Source: Burkholderia puraquae
Lineage (GTDB): Bacteria > Pseudomonadota > Gammaproteobacteria > Burkholderiales > Burkholderiaceae
Assembly (NCBI RefSeq): GCF_002099195.1
Contig: NZ_NBYX01000008.1
Location: forward strand, 186,001-250,000
DNA: 64,000 bases
Direction: 5' to 3'
In this document: positions 31,924 through 39,964 of the stretch, in pieces
Layout: each line of letters opens with the position of its first letter
Position numbering within the stretch: position 1 is the first letter of the stretch
The notes under the pieces: model-generated
What the model saw: the letters and a program-made list of their open reading frames with translations, nothing else
The model's database searches: none
What the model was told of the DNA's origin: nothing
Translations under genes and position numbers: made by a program

Positions 31924-32045
31924 GATCGCGTCACGCGAAAAGAATGTTGGGTTGTGCCGCGCGATGCCCCGCGTGGCCCCGGGCATGGTAACGCGATGCG
32001 GACAGACGAAGGAAAGGCCGACCGCCAGGATCGGCCCCGGCCCGC

Positions 32046-32618
32046 TTACTTGGCGACCACGCCGAGCTGCTGCAGGAACGTCAGGTTGTCTTCGAGATGC
32101 CAGTTGTCGGTGATCTTGCCGTCGCGAATGCGATAGACGTCCGTGGCGATGAAGTCGACCACCTGCCCCTTCCCCTGCACGCCGTTGAAGGTGCCGGTGA
32201 AGTGACCGGTGAAGTGCAGATGGGTGACGACCCGGTCGCCGGCGACGATCATCTGTTCGACCTCTGCGTGGACGTCCGGCACGGCACGATGGAAGCCCTT
32301 CGATGCCGCCAGCGGCCCGGCGATGCCCTGCGGCCGGCCGGCGGGCAACGTGCGGTCCGTGAAATCGGCCGCCAGCGCCTCGCGGGCCTGGGCCTCGTCG
32401 CCCGTGCTCCAGAAGGTATCGTAAAGGCGTGCCGCGCGGATCTGTTGCTCGGCCAGCTGCTTCGAGAGGCTCTTGTCGACGATCAGCGTTTTCGGCTGCA
32501 CGAGGTCGTCGCCGGTCGCGGCGACGGCAGGCAACGCGGCAGCGGCGGTGACGGCGGCCAGCGCGATGCGGGAAACGGCGGAACGGACGGTGCGGGTTTT
32601 CATCATGGGAAGTGGCAT
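32046..32618 (-). CDS. SnoaL/NTF2-like exported protein
   Basis: Protein of 190 residues with an N-terminal Sec signal (AALPAVAATG near residues 27-36) and a SnoaL-like cystatin-type fold (FWSTGDEAQAREALAADF, then HFTGHFTGTFNGVQGKGQVV and VYRIRDGKITDNW). This family includes polyketide cyclases and delta-5-ketosteroid-isomerase-like enzymes; the substrate is unknown. GGAG lies six bases before ATG 32618, which is preferred to the nearby internal ATGs. Its promoter holds a palindromic operator almost identical to that of the VOC gene at 37975-38379. Confidence 0.85.
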   Translation of the reverse strand: MPLPMMKTRTVRSAVSRIALAAVTAAAALPAVAATGDDLVQPKTLIVDKSLSKQLAEQQIRAARLYDTFWSTGDEAQAREALAADFTDRTLPAGRPQGIAGPLAASKGFHRAVPDVHAEVEQMIVAGDRVVTHLHFTGHFTGTFNGVQGKGQVVDFIATDVYRIRDGKITDNWHLEDNLTFLQQLGVVAK

Positions 32619-32685
32619 GGCTGACTCCGGGAAGGCGGCGAAACCGCAGTGGATGTGCAGCCATTCTGCTTGCCACCGTGCCGAT

Positions 32686-32719
32686 TGATAATTGGTCTCG
32701 GCTTTGAATGATTTTCAAT
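32686..32719 (-). promoter_or_regulatory. Putative LysR operator (copy 1)
   Basis: TGATAATTGG (32686-32695) followed by the palindrome TTGAATGATTTTCAA (32704-32718), centred about 93 bp before the SnoaL-like start. It matches copy 2 at 38436-38469 in 29 of 34 positions by my count and has the T-N11-A form of LysR sites. Confidence 0.6.
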
Positions 32720-32810
32720 CCAGACAGGAAAATCGGACGAATGCCGGCCGGCCCGGCAATTCGAGCGACTTCGCACGATCGAACCGGTGCGGAGCCGCTC
32801 CGGCAGCCCG

Positions 32811-33857
32811 CTAGATCGTCTCGCTTTCGCGTACCGTCATCGGGCTTTGCAGTGCGAACCGCGCAATGTCGTCCTTGCGCATGAACGCAACGCCGGGATG
32901 GCTCTTCGCATAACGCAGGAACGCATCCCATGCACGCGTCATCTGCGGCGTTCCGCTGATACGATCATGCGCGCTGATCGACATCATGCGTCGGCGCGTT
33001 CCCGCTTCTTCGTACAGCTGATCGAACTCGAACTTGATCTGTTCGAGGAACTTGTCCGGCGAGTAATTCCGGCCTTCCACCAGCAGGATGTCGTTATTGC
33101 GCAGCGTATACGGAACCACGACGAAATCCTTGCCGTTGACCTTTTCGATGAACGGCTCGTCGCGGCTCGTATCATCGATGTGATACACGTAGCCCAGCTC
33201 CTGCAGCAGCGACAGCGTGTTCGGCCCGCGTCGCAGCCAGTTCGCGTTGTAGCCGACCGGACGTTGGCCCGTCACCGCCTCGACCATCGATCGCGCCTGG
33301 ATCAGAAATTCGCGTTCCTGCGGTCGCGACATCGCATACTGCGAGTTCCACGTCGGCCCGTGGCCCGACGCTTCATGGCCGCGCGCCACGATTTCGCGCG
33401 CAACCTGCGGATGCCGTTTCGCCGCCTCGCCGATCATGTGAGCCGTCACCTTCACGTCATGACGGTCCCACAGATCCAGCATTCGGGGAATCCCCTCGCG
33501 ATACCCGTACGCAAACCACGCTTCGGCAGCAAGATCGGCGGGAACGCCCGCCGGAAAATCGACTTTCGGGAACGGATTGTCGGCGCCCTTCGGCGGCTGT
33601 CCGCCCGCCTCGAACTGCATCGAGATCGAAATGACCAGCCGCGCACCGTTCGGCCAGAATTCACCCTGCATGGGCGCAGCGACCGGGTTCGATCGGGCGC
33701 TGCCCGTTTGCGCACCAGCCTGTGTGGATTGAAGCATCGCACCGACGGCAAACGCGCCTGCGCCGATTCCGGCCCTGGTCAGGAAGGAACGGCGCGTCGG
33801 CTGATCGGGCGCCTGCTCGATCGGGTCACGATCCGCAGGATCGATTTGAATTGCCAT
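32811..33857 (-). CDS. Tat-exported polysaccharide deacetylase (PuuE-like)
   Basis: NodB-fold carbohydrate esterase-like protein of 348 residues. A twin-arginine signal (TRRSFLTRAGIGAGAF) is followed by an AGAQTG cleavage region. The catalytic part has ISISMQFE, where metal-site residues differ from classic chitin deacetylases; TAHMIGEAAKRHP; and ARGHEASGHGPTW, giving the H-x3-H motif. It resembles the PuuE allantoinase/deacetylase group. AGGAGATTTCC precedes the ATG. It lies downstream of an MFS gene and upstream of SnoaL and LysR genes on the same strand. Substrate is unknown; uptake and degradation of a small amide or ester is plausible. Confidence 0.88.
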   Translation of the reverse strand: MAIQIDPADRDPIEQAPDQPTRRSFLTRAGIGAGAFAVGAMLQSTQAGAQTGSARSNPVAAPMQGEFWPNGARLVISISMQFEAGGQPPKGADNPFPKVDFPAGVPADLAAEAWFAYGYREGIPRMLDLWDRHDVKVTAHMIGEAAKRHPQVAREIVARGHEASGHGPTWNSQYAMSRPQEREFLIQARSMVEAVTGQRPVGYNANWLRRGPNTLSLLQELGYVYHIDDTSRDEPFIEKVNGKDFVVVPYTLRNNDILLVEGRNYSPDKFLEQIKFEFDQLYEEAGTRRRMMSISAHDRISGTPQMTRAWDAFLRYAKSHPGVAFMRKDDIARFALQSPMTVRESETI

Positions 33858-33979
33858 GGAAATCTCCTCATGACGCGCAAGCGCGTCTCTCGCACCGCAA
33901 CGCGATGCATGATGACGAATGAACGGGTATTGAATGTCACGCAGATTCGTGCGCGCACAACGAATTTTCGGCAAGCGGT

Positions 33980-33996
33980 CCCATTTTTAAAATGGG
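33980..33996. repeat. 17-bp perfect palindrome CCCATTTTTAAAATGGG
   Basis: Symmetric around a single central T, between the MFS stop and the deacetylase start. With no T-run beyond it, an operator is more likely than a terminator. Confidence 0.5.
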
Positions 33997-34079
33997 CCTT
34001 GAAATGAATAGACTTTCAATCCAGACCAAAGAATTGATGCTCCGTCGAGATACGGCAAGCCATCTCGGTCCACCGCTCT

Positions 34080-35414
34080 TCAATGCGTCGATACCCTTCG
34101 GTAAATGACGGTGAGCGCCATCGCCGCCGAAGCGCTCAGCGCCAGCAGCAAGGTCGGCGCCATCGCATCGTGATGGCGATCCTTCAACCATCCGAACGCG
34201 ATCGGCCCCGCAAAACCCGCCAGGTTTCCGAAACAATTGATCGTCGCGATCCCCGCCGCCGCCGCCGCGCCGGTCAATCGCATGGTCGGCAGGTGCCAGA
34301 ACAGCGGCAACGCCGTCAGCGTGCCCGCAGCGGCCAGCGAGAGCCCCGCGATCACGGCAGGCAGAACGCCACTGAACAACGCGCTCACGATGAAACCGGC
34401 CGATGCCACGCAAGCGCCACCTGCAACATAGGCCGCCCAGTTGCCGCCACGGTCCGCGCGACGGGCGCCGATATTCATCGCCAGCACCGCAATCAGATAG
34501 GGAATCGCACTGCAAAGGCCGATCCACGACAGTTTCGTCAGCCCCGTGTCCTTGACAAGCGTCGGGAGCCAAAAGCCGATCCCGTACAGACCGACGAGAA
34601 GCAGGAAATAGATCGCCGTCAGCAACGCCATCTCCGATGCCGACAACCCGGCTGCACGCCGCGAATCCGCGGCATGACTTGCGTCGACATCGAGGCCTCG
34701 CAATACCGCGCCCGCCTCTTCCGGCGACAGCCAGCGCGCATCCGTCGGTCGGCTCGGCAACAGATAGCGCACGGCGAGCCCCACGCCGACCGTCGGCAGG
34801 CCTTCGATCACGAACGTCCATTGCCATCCGGACAGCGCCCCGAAGCCGTCGAGATGCGTCATGATCCAGCCCGACAACGGGTTGCCGACAATGCCTGCGA
34901 CCGCCGTCGCGCTCATGAACAACGTCGTCATCCGACCGCGCCGGTGAGCAGGAAACCAGTAGGTCAGGTACAGCACGATGCCGGGGAAAAATCCGGCCTC
35001 CGCTACGCCGAGCAGCAACCGCTGCAAATAGAACGTGGCGGGAGAATGTACCCACGCCGCAGCCGCCGAGACGATGCCCCAGGTCACCATGATGCGGGCG
35101 ATCCACAAGCGCGCGCCCACCCGATGCAGCAGCAGGTTGCTCGGCACTTCGAACAGAAAGTAGCCGACGAAGAATATGCCGGCGCCGAGACCGTAGACGG
35201 TGTCGCTCAATCCAAGCTCACCCGCCATCTGCAGTTTCGCGGCCCCGACGTTGACCCGGTCGAGATACGCAAGAACCTGCGCAACCAGAAGCAACGGCAT
35301 CAGTTTCCAACCAATGCGCCGATAAAGTGCGTCGAGATTCTCCGGCGACCTGCCCGCCGAAATTGCCTTTCGTTCGTCGGGTGTATCGCACCCGGTGCTG
35401 CGCGTGATGTCCAT
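34080..35414 (-). CDS. MFS transporter, anion:cation symporter (ACS) type
   Basis: Inner-membrane transporter with about 12 membrane segments. The ACS signature appears early in LAYLDRVNVGAAKLQM, with GIFFVGYFLFEVPSNLLLHRVGAR as the helix 2-3 motif and GVAEAGFFPGIVLYLTYWFP in helix 4. Such proteins import organic anions such as phthalate, tartrate or hydroxyphenylacetate. ATG 35414 is preferred because GGAGAC lies just upstream; ATG 35426 lacks a ribosome binding site. A CHMI-like isomerase gene precedes it on the same strand by 36 bp, so an aromatic acid is a reasonable guess for the substrate. Confidence 0.93.
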   Translation of the reverse strand: MDITRSTGCDTPDERKAISAGRSPENLDALYRRIGWKLMPLLLVAQVLAYLDRVNVGAAKLQMAGELGLSDTVYGLGAGIFFVGYFLFEVPSNLLLHRVGARLWIARIMVTWGIVSAAAAWVHSPATFYLQRLLLGVAEAGFFPGIVLYLTYWFPAHRRGRMTTLFMSATAVAGIVGNPLSGWIMTHLDGFGALSGWQWTFVIEGLPTVGVGLAVRYLLPSRPTDARWLSPEEAGAVLRGLDVDASHAADSRRAAGLSASEMALLTAIYFLLLVGLYGIGFWLPTLVKDTGLTKLSWIGLCSAIPYLIAVLAMNIGARRADRGGNWAAYVAGGACVASAGFIVSALFSGVLPAVIAGLSLAAAGTLTALPLFWHLPTMRLTGAAAAAGIATINCFGNLAGFAGPIAFGWLKDRHHDAMAPTLLLALSASAAMALTVIYRRVSTH

Positions 35415-35450
35415 TTCTGTCTCCATGAATGTTTTTCGACGCGGGCCGCG

Positions 35451-35843
35451 TCATGCACACGCGCCGGTCTCGGAGCGGGCCGCGTCACGAATCGTCTTGA
35501 TGTAAGGCGCACCGCTGAAGTCGCAGACGAGCACGCAGCACTGCCATCCGAACGCCGGTTCGACACGCTCAACGACATCTCGCACGACGTCGTGAATCAG
35601 TCTCCCCATGTCGTGCAGTACCGGCTCGCTCCTGGGCTTCGTCAGCAACAGCCTGACGACGATGAATTCGTGTGCGGGGTCATCTCCGGACAGGAACTGA
35701 TCGGCCGTATAGACGCGGCTCTTCAATTCGGCGAGCAACGCATGCCCTTGCGCAGCGAGCCGTTCGTGCAATGCACCCATCAATGATCGGAAATCGACCA
35801 GGCGTGCAATGCGGGGCGTGGATTCGATGATCAGATGCGGCAT
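35451..35843 (-). CDS. 5-carboxymethyl-2-hydroxymuconate isomerase-like protein
   Basis: Tautomerase-superfamily protein of 130 residues resembling HpaF/CHMI, which isomerises 5-carboxymethyl-2-hydroxymuconate in homoprotocatechuate degradation. The protein begins MPHLIIE after Met removal leaves the catalytic Pro; later parts include VYTADQFLSGD and EFIVVRLLL. GGAGGTGAAGAG precedes this ATG, which decides it over an upstream in-frame start. It is divergent from a LysR gene at 35942 and first in a likely operon with the MFS transporter and deacetylase. The rest of the hpa pathway is absent, so the true substrate may differ. Confidence 0.82.
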   Translation of the reverse strand: MPHLIIESTPRIARLVDFRSLMGALHERLAAQGHALLAELKSRVYTADQFLSGDDPAHEFIVVRLLLTKPRSEPVLHDMGRLIHDVVRDVVERVEPAFGWQCCVLVCDFSGAPYIKTIRDAARSETGACA

Positions 35844-35941
35844 CTCTTCACCTCCGTTGAAAGAATGCATCGACGGGAGGTTAGGATTCGGTTCGCCTGA
35901 TGTAAATTAATGTTTCGCATATCGATTCATCAGGATTTGTT

Positions 35942-36904
35942 ATGTATTCAGCGATCGATCTTCGCCTGCTGCGCAGCTTCATTGCAGTCGCACGCTCCGG
36001 CAGCGTGACGCGAGCCGCAGCGCGACTTCACCTCACTCAACCCGCACTGTCACAGCACCTGCGCGAGCTGGCGGACCTGCTCGACGTGACGTTGTTCGAT
36101 CGGGTGGGCCGCGGCATCCTGCTGACACAAGCCGGCGCGGATCTGTTCGCGGAAGTCGAGCCCATCCTGTCGAAACTCGACGTGACGCTGGCCAATGTCC
36201 GAAACCGCTCGCGCGAAGTTCACGGCGCGTTGCGCATCGGTGCGATCGACACCTACGCACGATCGCTCGTCATGCCGACGATATCGGCCCTGCTCGCACG
36301 ACACCCGCAGTTATACGTGTCCGTTCACGAGCTTCCGGCTGCGGCGATCGACCAGGGGCTGGTGGAGAATGAACTGGACATCGGCGTGTCGTTCTCGCAT
36401 CTGTCGAATGCGGACGTCGAGCAGAGAACGTTGTTCACCGAACGGCTGGCGCTGGTGCGTCGATCCGCCAATCGCAAGATCCGGAAGACCGTCAGCCTGC
36501 GGGAAGTGGCGACTCATCCGCTCGCGCTGCTGAATCGGGCGTTCGCCATGCGCGGTCAGATCGACGCCGCATGTGCCGGCGCAAACATTGCGCTGAACGT
36601 ACGGGTCGAGGCGGCCAATGTCGACTCGCTGATACGGCTCGTCGAGCGCGCCGATTACGCGACCATCGCGAGTCCACTGGCGATACCGCCCCGCGCGAGG
36701 ATCGTGACGGCGACGATCGTGGACGATGGCCTGTCGCGCATCGCCGCGTTGCGCTGGCGTCGCGGCAAGACCTTCACGCCCGCCATGGAACGTTTTGAAG
36801 AAGCGTTGTCGCGAACGATCCGCTCGTCGGGCCTCGACATGCCGGACAACGATTCGGTATGCACATCGGAGTCATCCCGGCCTCCGGGCACCAGAAAGCG
36901 CTAA
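35942..36904 (+). CDS. LysR-family transcription regulator
   Basis: LTTR of 320 residues. The winged helix has LRLLRSFIAVARSGSVTRAA and LTQPALSQHLRELADLL; the effector domain carries VHGALRIGAIDTYARSLVMP and ELDIGVSFSHLSNAD, close to the CynR/CbbR-like branch. The 38 residues after about 280 are a polar tail. It is transcribed divergently from the isomerase-MFS-deacetylase genes, the classic arrangement for a local LysR activator, and the 98-bp AT-rich gap holds room for a shared operator. Confidence 0.93.
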   Translation: MYSAIDLRLLRSFIAVARSGSVTRAAARLHLTQPALSQHLRELADLLDVTLFDRVGRGILLTQAGADLFAEVEPILSKLDVTLANVRNRSREVHGALRIGAIDTYARSLVMPTISALLARHPQLYVSVHELPAAAIDQGLVENELDIGVSFSHLSNADVEQRTLFTERLALVRRSANRKIRKTVSLREVATHPLALLNRAFAMRGQIDAACAGANIALNVRVEAANVDSLIRLVERADYATIASPLAIPPRARIVTATIVDDGLSRIAALRWRRGKTFTPAMERFEEALSRTIRSSGLDMPDNDSVCTSESSRPPGTRKR

Positions 36905-37054
36905 CGGTAGCCTGAACACGCCTGCGCCCCCGAACGGGGGCGGCGCAGACGCAGCTCGAGATCATCCGACGACGCTCGCGGCATGCGGCAATCGGGCGCG
37001 AGCGTTCGGGCAACCTGCGACGAATCGGGGATCAGACTTCAACGGCCCGGGCCG

Positions 37055-37765
37055 CTATGCGATCGCACCGCCACCGTCGACCAGCACGGTCGAACCGGTC
37101 GCGTACGGGGTCGACGCGAGGTAGAGCACGGCGTTCGCAACGTCCTCGGGTTGACCGACACGGCCGGCCGGCAATCGCGCCGCAGCGCCTTCGTACATCC
37201 TGTCGCGCGATTGCGCATCGAGCTTCGACCAGAGCGGCGTCGCGATCAGGCCCGGGGATACCGTATTCACACGCACCGGCGACAGCTCGAGCGCAAGCCC
37301 CCGCGCCAGCGATTCAAGCGCCGCGTTGATCGCGCCTTGCAGGACCGAGGTCTTGCTCGGCCGCACGCTCAGGAAGCCCGACACGAACGTCAGCGAGCCG
37401 CCCTGCCGAATGCGTACGGCCCGCGCGATGCGATAGGCGCCCCAGAACTTGCTGTCCATCGCCGCGTGGGCATCGGCGAGTTCGAGACCCCGCACCGGCC
37501 CCGTGGGTGTCTGCGCGGCCGACACGACAACGTGGTCGAATTCGCCCGCCGAATCGAAAAATGCACGTACGCTCGCGTCGTCGGTCGTGTCCATCACACC
37601 GGTTCGCACGCCGTGCCCCATCCTCGCTGCGCTCGCCGCCAGCCTGGCCGCGTCGCGCGACGCGATCGTCACGCTCGCCCCGCGCTCCGCAAAGGCCCGC
37701 GCGGTCGCTTCGCCGATCCCGGAGCTTCCGCCGACCACCAGCACGTTTTGTCCATCGAGTTTCAT
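37055..37765 (-). CDS. SDR-family oxidoreductase lacking the usual Tyr-Lys pair
   Basis: Short-chain dehydrogenase fold of 236 residues. The cofactor loop is VVGGSSGIGEATA, with DTTDD and a VSAAQTP segment in place of NNAG. The catalytic Ser is in FVSG, but where YxxxK should follow, the sequence is RPSKTSVLQGAINAAL, with neither Tyr nor Lys at the expected spacing. The late RVNTVSPGLIATP and TGSTVLVDGGGA motifs are intact. GAGGAAG precedes the ATG. Activity as a standard oxidoreductase is doubtful unless another residue substitutes. Pathway unknown; a VOC gene lies 209 bp away on the same strand. Confidence 0.87.
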   Translation of the reverse strand: MKLDGQNVLVVGGSSGIGEATARAFAERGASVTIASRDAARLAASAARMGHGVRTGVMDTTDDASVRAFFDSAGEFDHVVVSAAQTPTGPVRGLELADAHAAMDSKFWGAYRIARAVRIRQGGSLTFVSGFLSVRPSKTSVLQGAINAALESLARGLALELSPVRVNTVSPGLIATPLWSKLDAQSRDRMYEGAAARLPAGRVGQPEDVANAVLYLASTPYATGSTVLVDGGGAIA

Positions 37766-37974
37766 CGTTCGCTTCCTCCGATCAAAAGCGTGTTCCCGAG
37801 CGCGAAGCCGCGCCCGTCGCACGCATCAAATGTTCTGAATGCCGCTTGCGGCAAAGGGTTGTCAGCCGTCCATGCCGAACCGTCGCGGTAGCCGCGCCTG
37901 TCACCGCCGAACAACGGGGCGCCGGCGAAGTCGGCAAGCCCCCTGTTTTCCGCGAGACGACGCCGCAGATCCGG

Positions 37975-38379
37975 TCATCGGTTCGGCGTCCCACGCTGCT
38001 CATCGGCGGCGAGCGCCGTCACGAATTCGACGGAAACACCCGGCGCAATGGACACGAACAACTGAAGCTCGTTGGACAACGGTACTTCACTCAACGCGTA
38101 GTCGATCCGCCTGCTGGTCAGTCGATCGATCAACGTCGCCCATTCGCGGTGCGTGTCGACGCGAAGCGCAATGTGATCGATGCGCGGCGCGCTACGGCCT
38201 TCGTGCGCGGGAAGCGTTGCGCGCGTGACATGAATCATCGGGCGGCTATCGAGGTACAACCAATAGCCGTCCACCCTGAACGGCGGTCGAGGCCCGATAT
38301 CAAGACCGACGACCTCATCGAAAAAGCGGCGTGTACCGTCAATGTCATCGGTAACGATGGTGGCGTGGTCGAAATGCAT
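37975..38379 (-). CDS. VOC-family protein (glyoxalase/dioxygenase-like)
   Basis: Protein of 134 residues with the paired beta-alpha-beta-beta-beta units of the vicinal oxygen chelate fold. DHATIVTDDIDGTRRFFDEV opens the first and IDHIALRVDTHREWATLIDR the second; candidate metal ligands are His in HFDHA and in DHIAL and Glu in SVEFVTA. Substrate unknown. The ATG is chosen to start exactly at MHFDHA, the family N-terminus. Its promoter contains a palindrome almost identical to that before the SnoaL-like gene, so both are probably under one LysR regulator. Confidence 0.85.
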   Translation of the reverse strand: MHFDHATIVTDDIDGTRRFFDEVVGLDIGPRPPFRVDGYWLYLDSRPMIHVTRATLPAHEGRSAPRIDHIALRVDTHREWATLIDRLTSRRIDYALSEVPLSNELQLFVSIAPGVSVEFVTALAADEQRGTPNR

Positions 38380-38435
38380 GCTTCGTGTCCATGCTGGAAA
38401 GTCTTGTATGCATTCTGTCGCACGCCGGTCGATCC

Positions 38436-38469
38436 TGATAATTGGCTTCGCCATTGAATGATCTTCAAT
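38436..38469 (-). promoter_or_regulatory. Putative LysR operator (copy 2)
   Basis: TGATAATTGG (38436-38445) and the perfect palindrome ATTGAATGATCTTCAAT (38453-38469), centred 82 bp before the VOC start. Spacing between the two parts equals that in copy 1. Confidence 0.62.
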
Positions 38470-38558
38470 GACGACAAGAAGATGGCGGCTGCGGGTTGCT
38501 CGGGGTCTCGGTTTCGCCGCACGCAAGCGGATTCACGAGACAAGATGTAACCGTGGCG

Positions 38559-38800
38559 TCATGCACGCACGGCTTCGGCAATCTTGTGATGATGCTCGGC
38601 CGCCTCTCCGGTGGCCGGCATCGCGCCGCCGTCGGTCCGAGCGGCTTCGGGCGCGCGATGAGCCGCGTACCGGCCCATTCCTCGAGCGACCGGATGCGGC
38701 GGCCGAACGCGGGATGCGTGACGAACCGGTTCTTCGCTGCGCGCATGAAGCTGCGCGTACGCGCGAGTTCGACGAAGTCCTCGAGCCATTTCAGTTGCCT
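38559..38800 (-). pseudogene. Truncated LysR-family gene
   Basis: The translation begins QLKWLEDFVELARTRSF and continues RAAKNRFVTHPAFGRRIRSL, EEWAGTRLI, a typical LysR winged helix. At the expected start position stands AGG (38798-38800), preceded by AGGAG at normal distance, so the initiation codon appears to be lost. After about 59 codons the sense continues in another frame (TDGGAM, EAAEHHHKIAEAVRA) and stops at 38559. Loss of start, a frameshift and an early stop mark it as dead. No ligand-binding domain remains. Confidence 0.7.
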
Positions 38801-38920
38801 GGCTCGGCTCCTGGGTGGGCAGTGACGTGCTGGTCGGTATTCGCGAACCGCATTCGCCGCGCAGCCGCCGCGATGGACGAATGCGGCTTGCGCAGCGCGG
38901 GCCGCGAGTGGCGCCCGATC

Positions 38921-39865
38921 CTACAGCACCTGCGGCGCATCGCGCAGCACGGCGCGCAGCGCGATATCGAACGGCGTCGCGTGATCGATCCCGGCGGCGC
39001 GCACACGCGACGCGTCCAGATGGCAATCGTACGGGCGCGGCGTCGCGTCGGTCGGCTGGTCGATCCGCCTGAGCGATGCTTCGATGCCGAGCGCGGCCGC
39101 GATCCGCTGTGCGATGTCGTACTTCGTCATCGGCTCCTCGCCCGACCAGTGACGGAGGCCCGTGATCGATGCCCCCGCGAGATGGCGCAGCGTCAGGTCG
39201 CGGATGACGTCCGCGACGTCCGGCGTATACGTCGGGTAACGGATCGCCCATGCGTCCATGCCGACCGCGTCGGCGCCCGGCCGCGCGGAGGCGACGATCG
39301 CCGGCACGAGGCTCGTGACGGCCGATTCGCTCCAGTCGACGATCGGGCCGTAGAGCAGCGGCAGGCGCAGCACGCAGGACAGCGGCGACGCGGCGAGGAG
39401 TGCCGCCTCGCCTTCCAGTTTCGTGCGACCGTAGATGTTCAGCGGATTCGGCGCGGCGTCTTCACGGTACGGGGCCGCCTTGCCGTCGAAGACGTAGTCG
39501 GTGGAGATGCCGAGTGTCCACGCGCCGTGGCGCGCGGCGAGCGCACCGATGCGGGCCGGCGCGGTGACGTTGATCGCGCGGGCGGCGGCAGGGTCGCGTT
39601 CGCAGACGTCCGGGCGGCGTTCGGCCGCGCAGATGATCACGGCGGCCGGTTGGCGGGTGGCGAAGAGGTGTTCGAGGGCCGGCTCGTCGAGGACGTCGAG
39701 TTCGGCGAGGTTTTCCGCGGGCAGCGCAAGGCGTTTTGCGCCTGCGCTTTGCGGGTTCCGGATGGTCGCGACGAGGTTCAACGACGATTCGCGGGCCAGG
39801 GATGCGGCAACCGCACGGCCGAGGAGGCCGGCGGCGCCGATGAGAAGGACGGTCGGGTGCGGCAC
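38921..39865 (-). CDS. RmlD-like sugar-nucleotide reductase (extended SDR)
   Basis: Extended SDR of 314 residues resembling dTDP-4-dehydrorhamnose reductase and MAT2B-like proteins. The NAD(P) loop is LLIGAAGLLGRAVA; STDYVFDG carries the catalytic Ser/Thr region and YGRTKLEGE provides the Tyr-Lys pair. The C-terminal substrate domain has WSGEEPMTKYDIA. No rhamnose-biosynthesis genes are near, so its substrate is open. It stands alone on the minus strand next to the T6SS island, with a dead LysR gene downstream. Confidence 0.88.
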   Translation of the reverse strand: MPHPTVLLIGAAGLLGRAVAASLARESSLNLVATIRNPQSAGAKRLALPAENLAELDVLDEPALEHLFATRQPAAVIICAAERRPDVCERDPAAARAINVTAPARIGALAARHGAWTLGISTDYVFDGKAAPYREDAAPNPLNIYGRTKLEGEAALLAASPLSCVLRLPLLYGPIVDWSESAVTSLVPAIVASARPGADAVGMDAWAIRYPTYTPDVADVIRDLTLRHLAGASITGLRHWSGEEPMTKYDIAQRIAAALGIEASLRRIDQPTDATPRPYDCHLDASRVRAAGIDHATPFDIALRAVLRDAPQVL

Positions 39866-39964
39866 GGTAGCTATCTTTGAAAGGGAAACGGGAACCCCCC
39901 AATCTATACAAGAACAGGCAACCGATGTCGACTCCCCTGCTACGTCGGCTGCGTGCCTGCCGTC

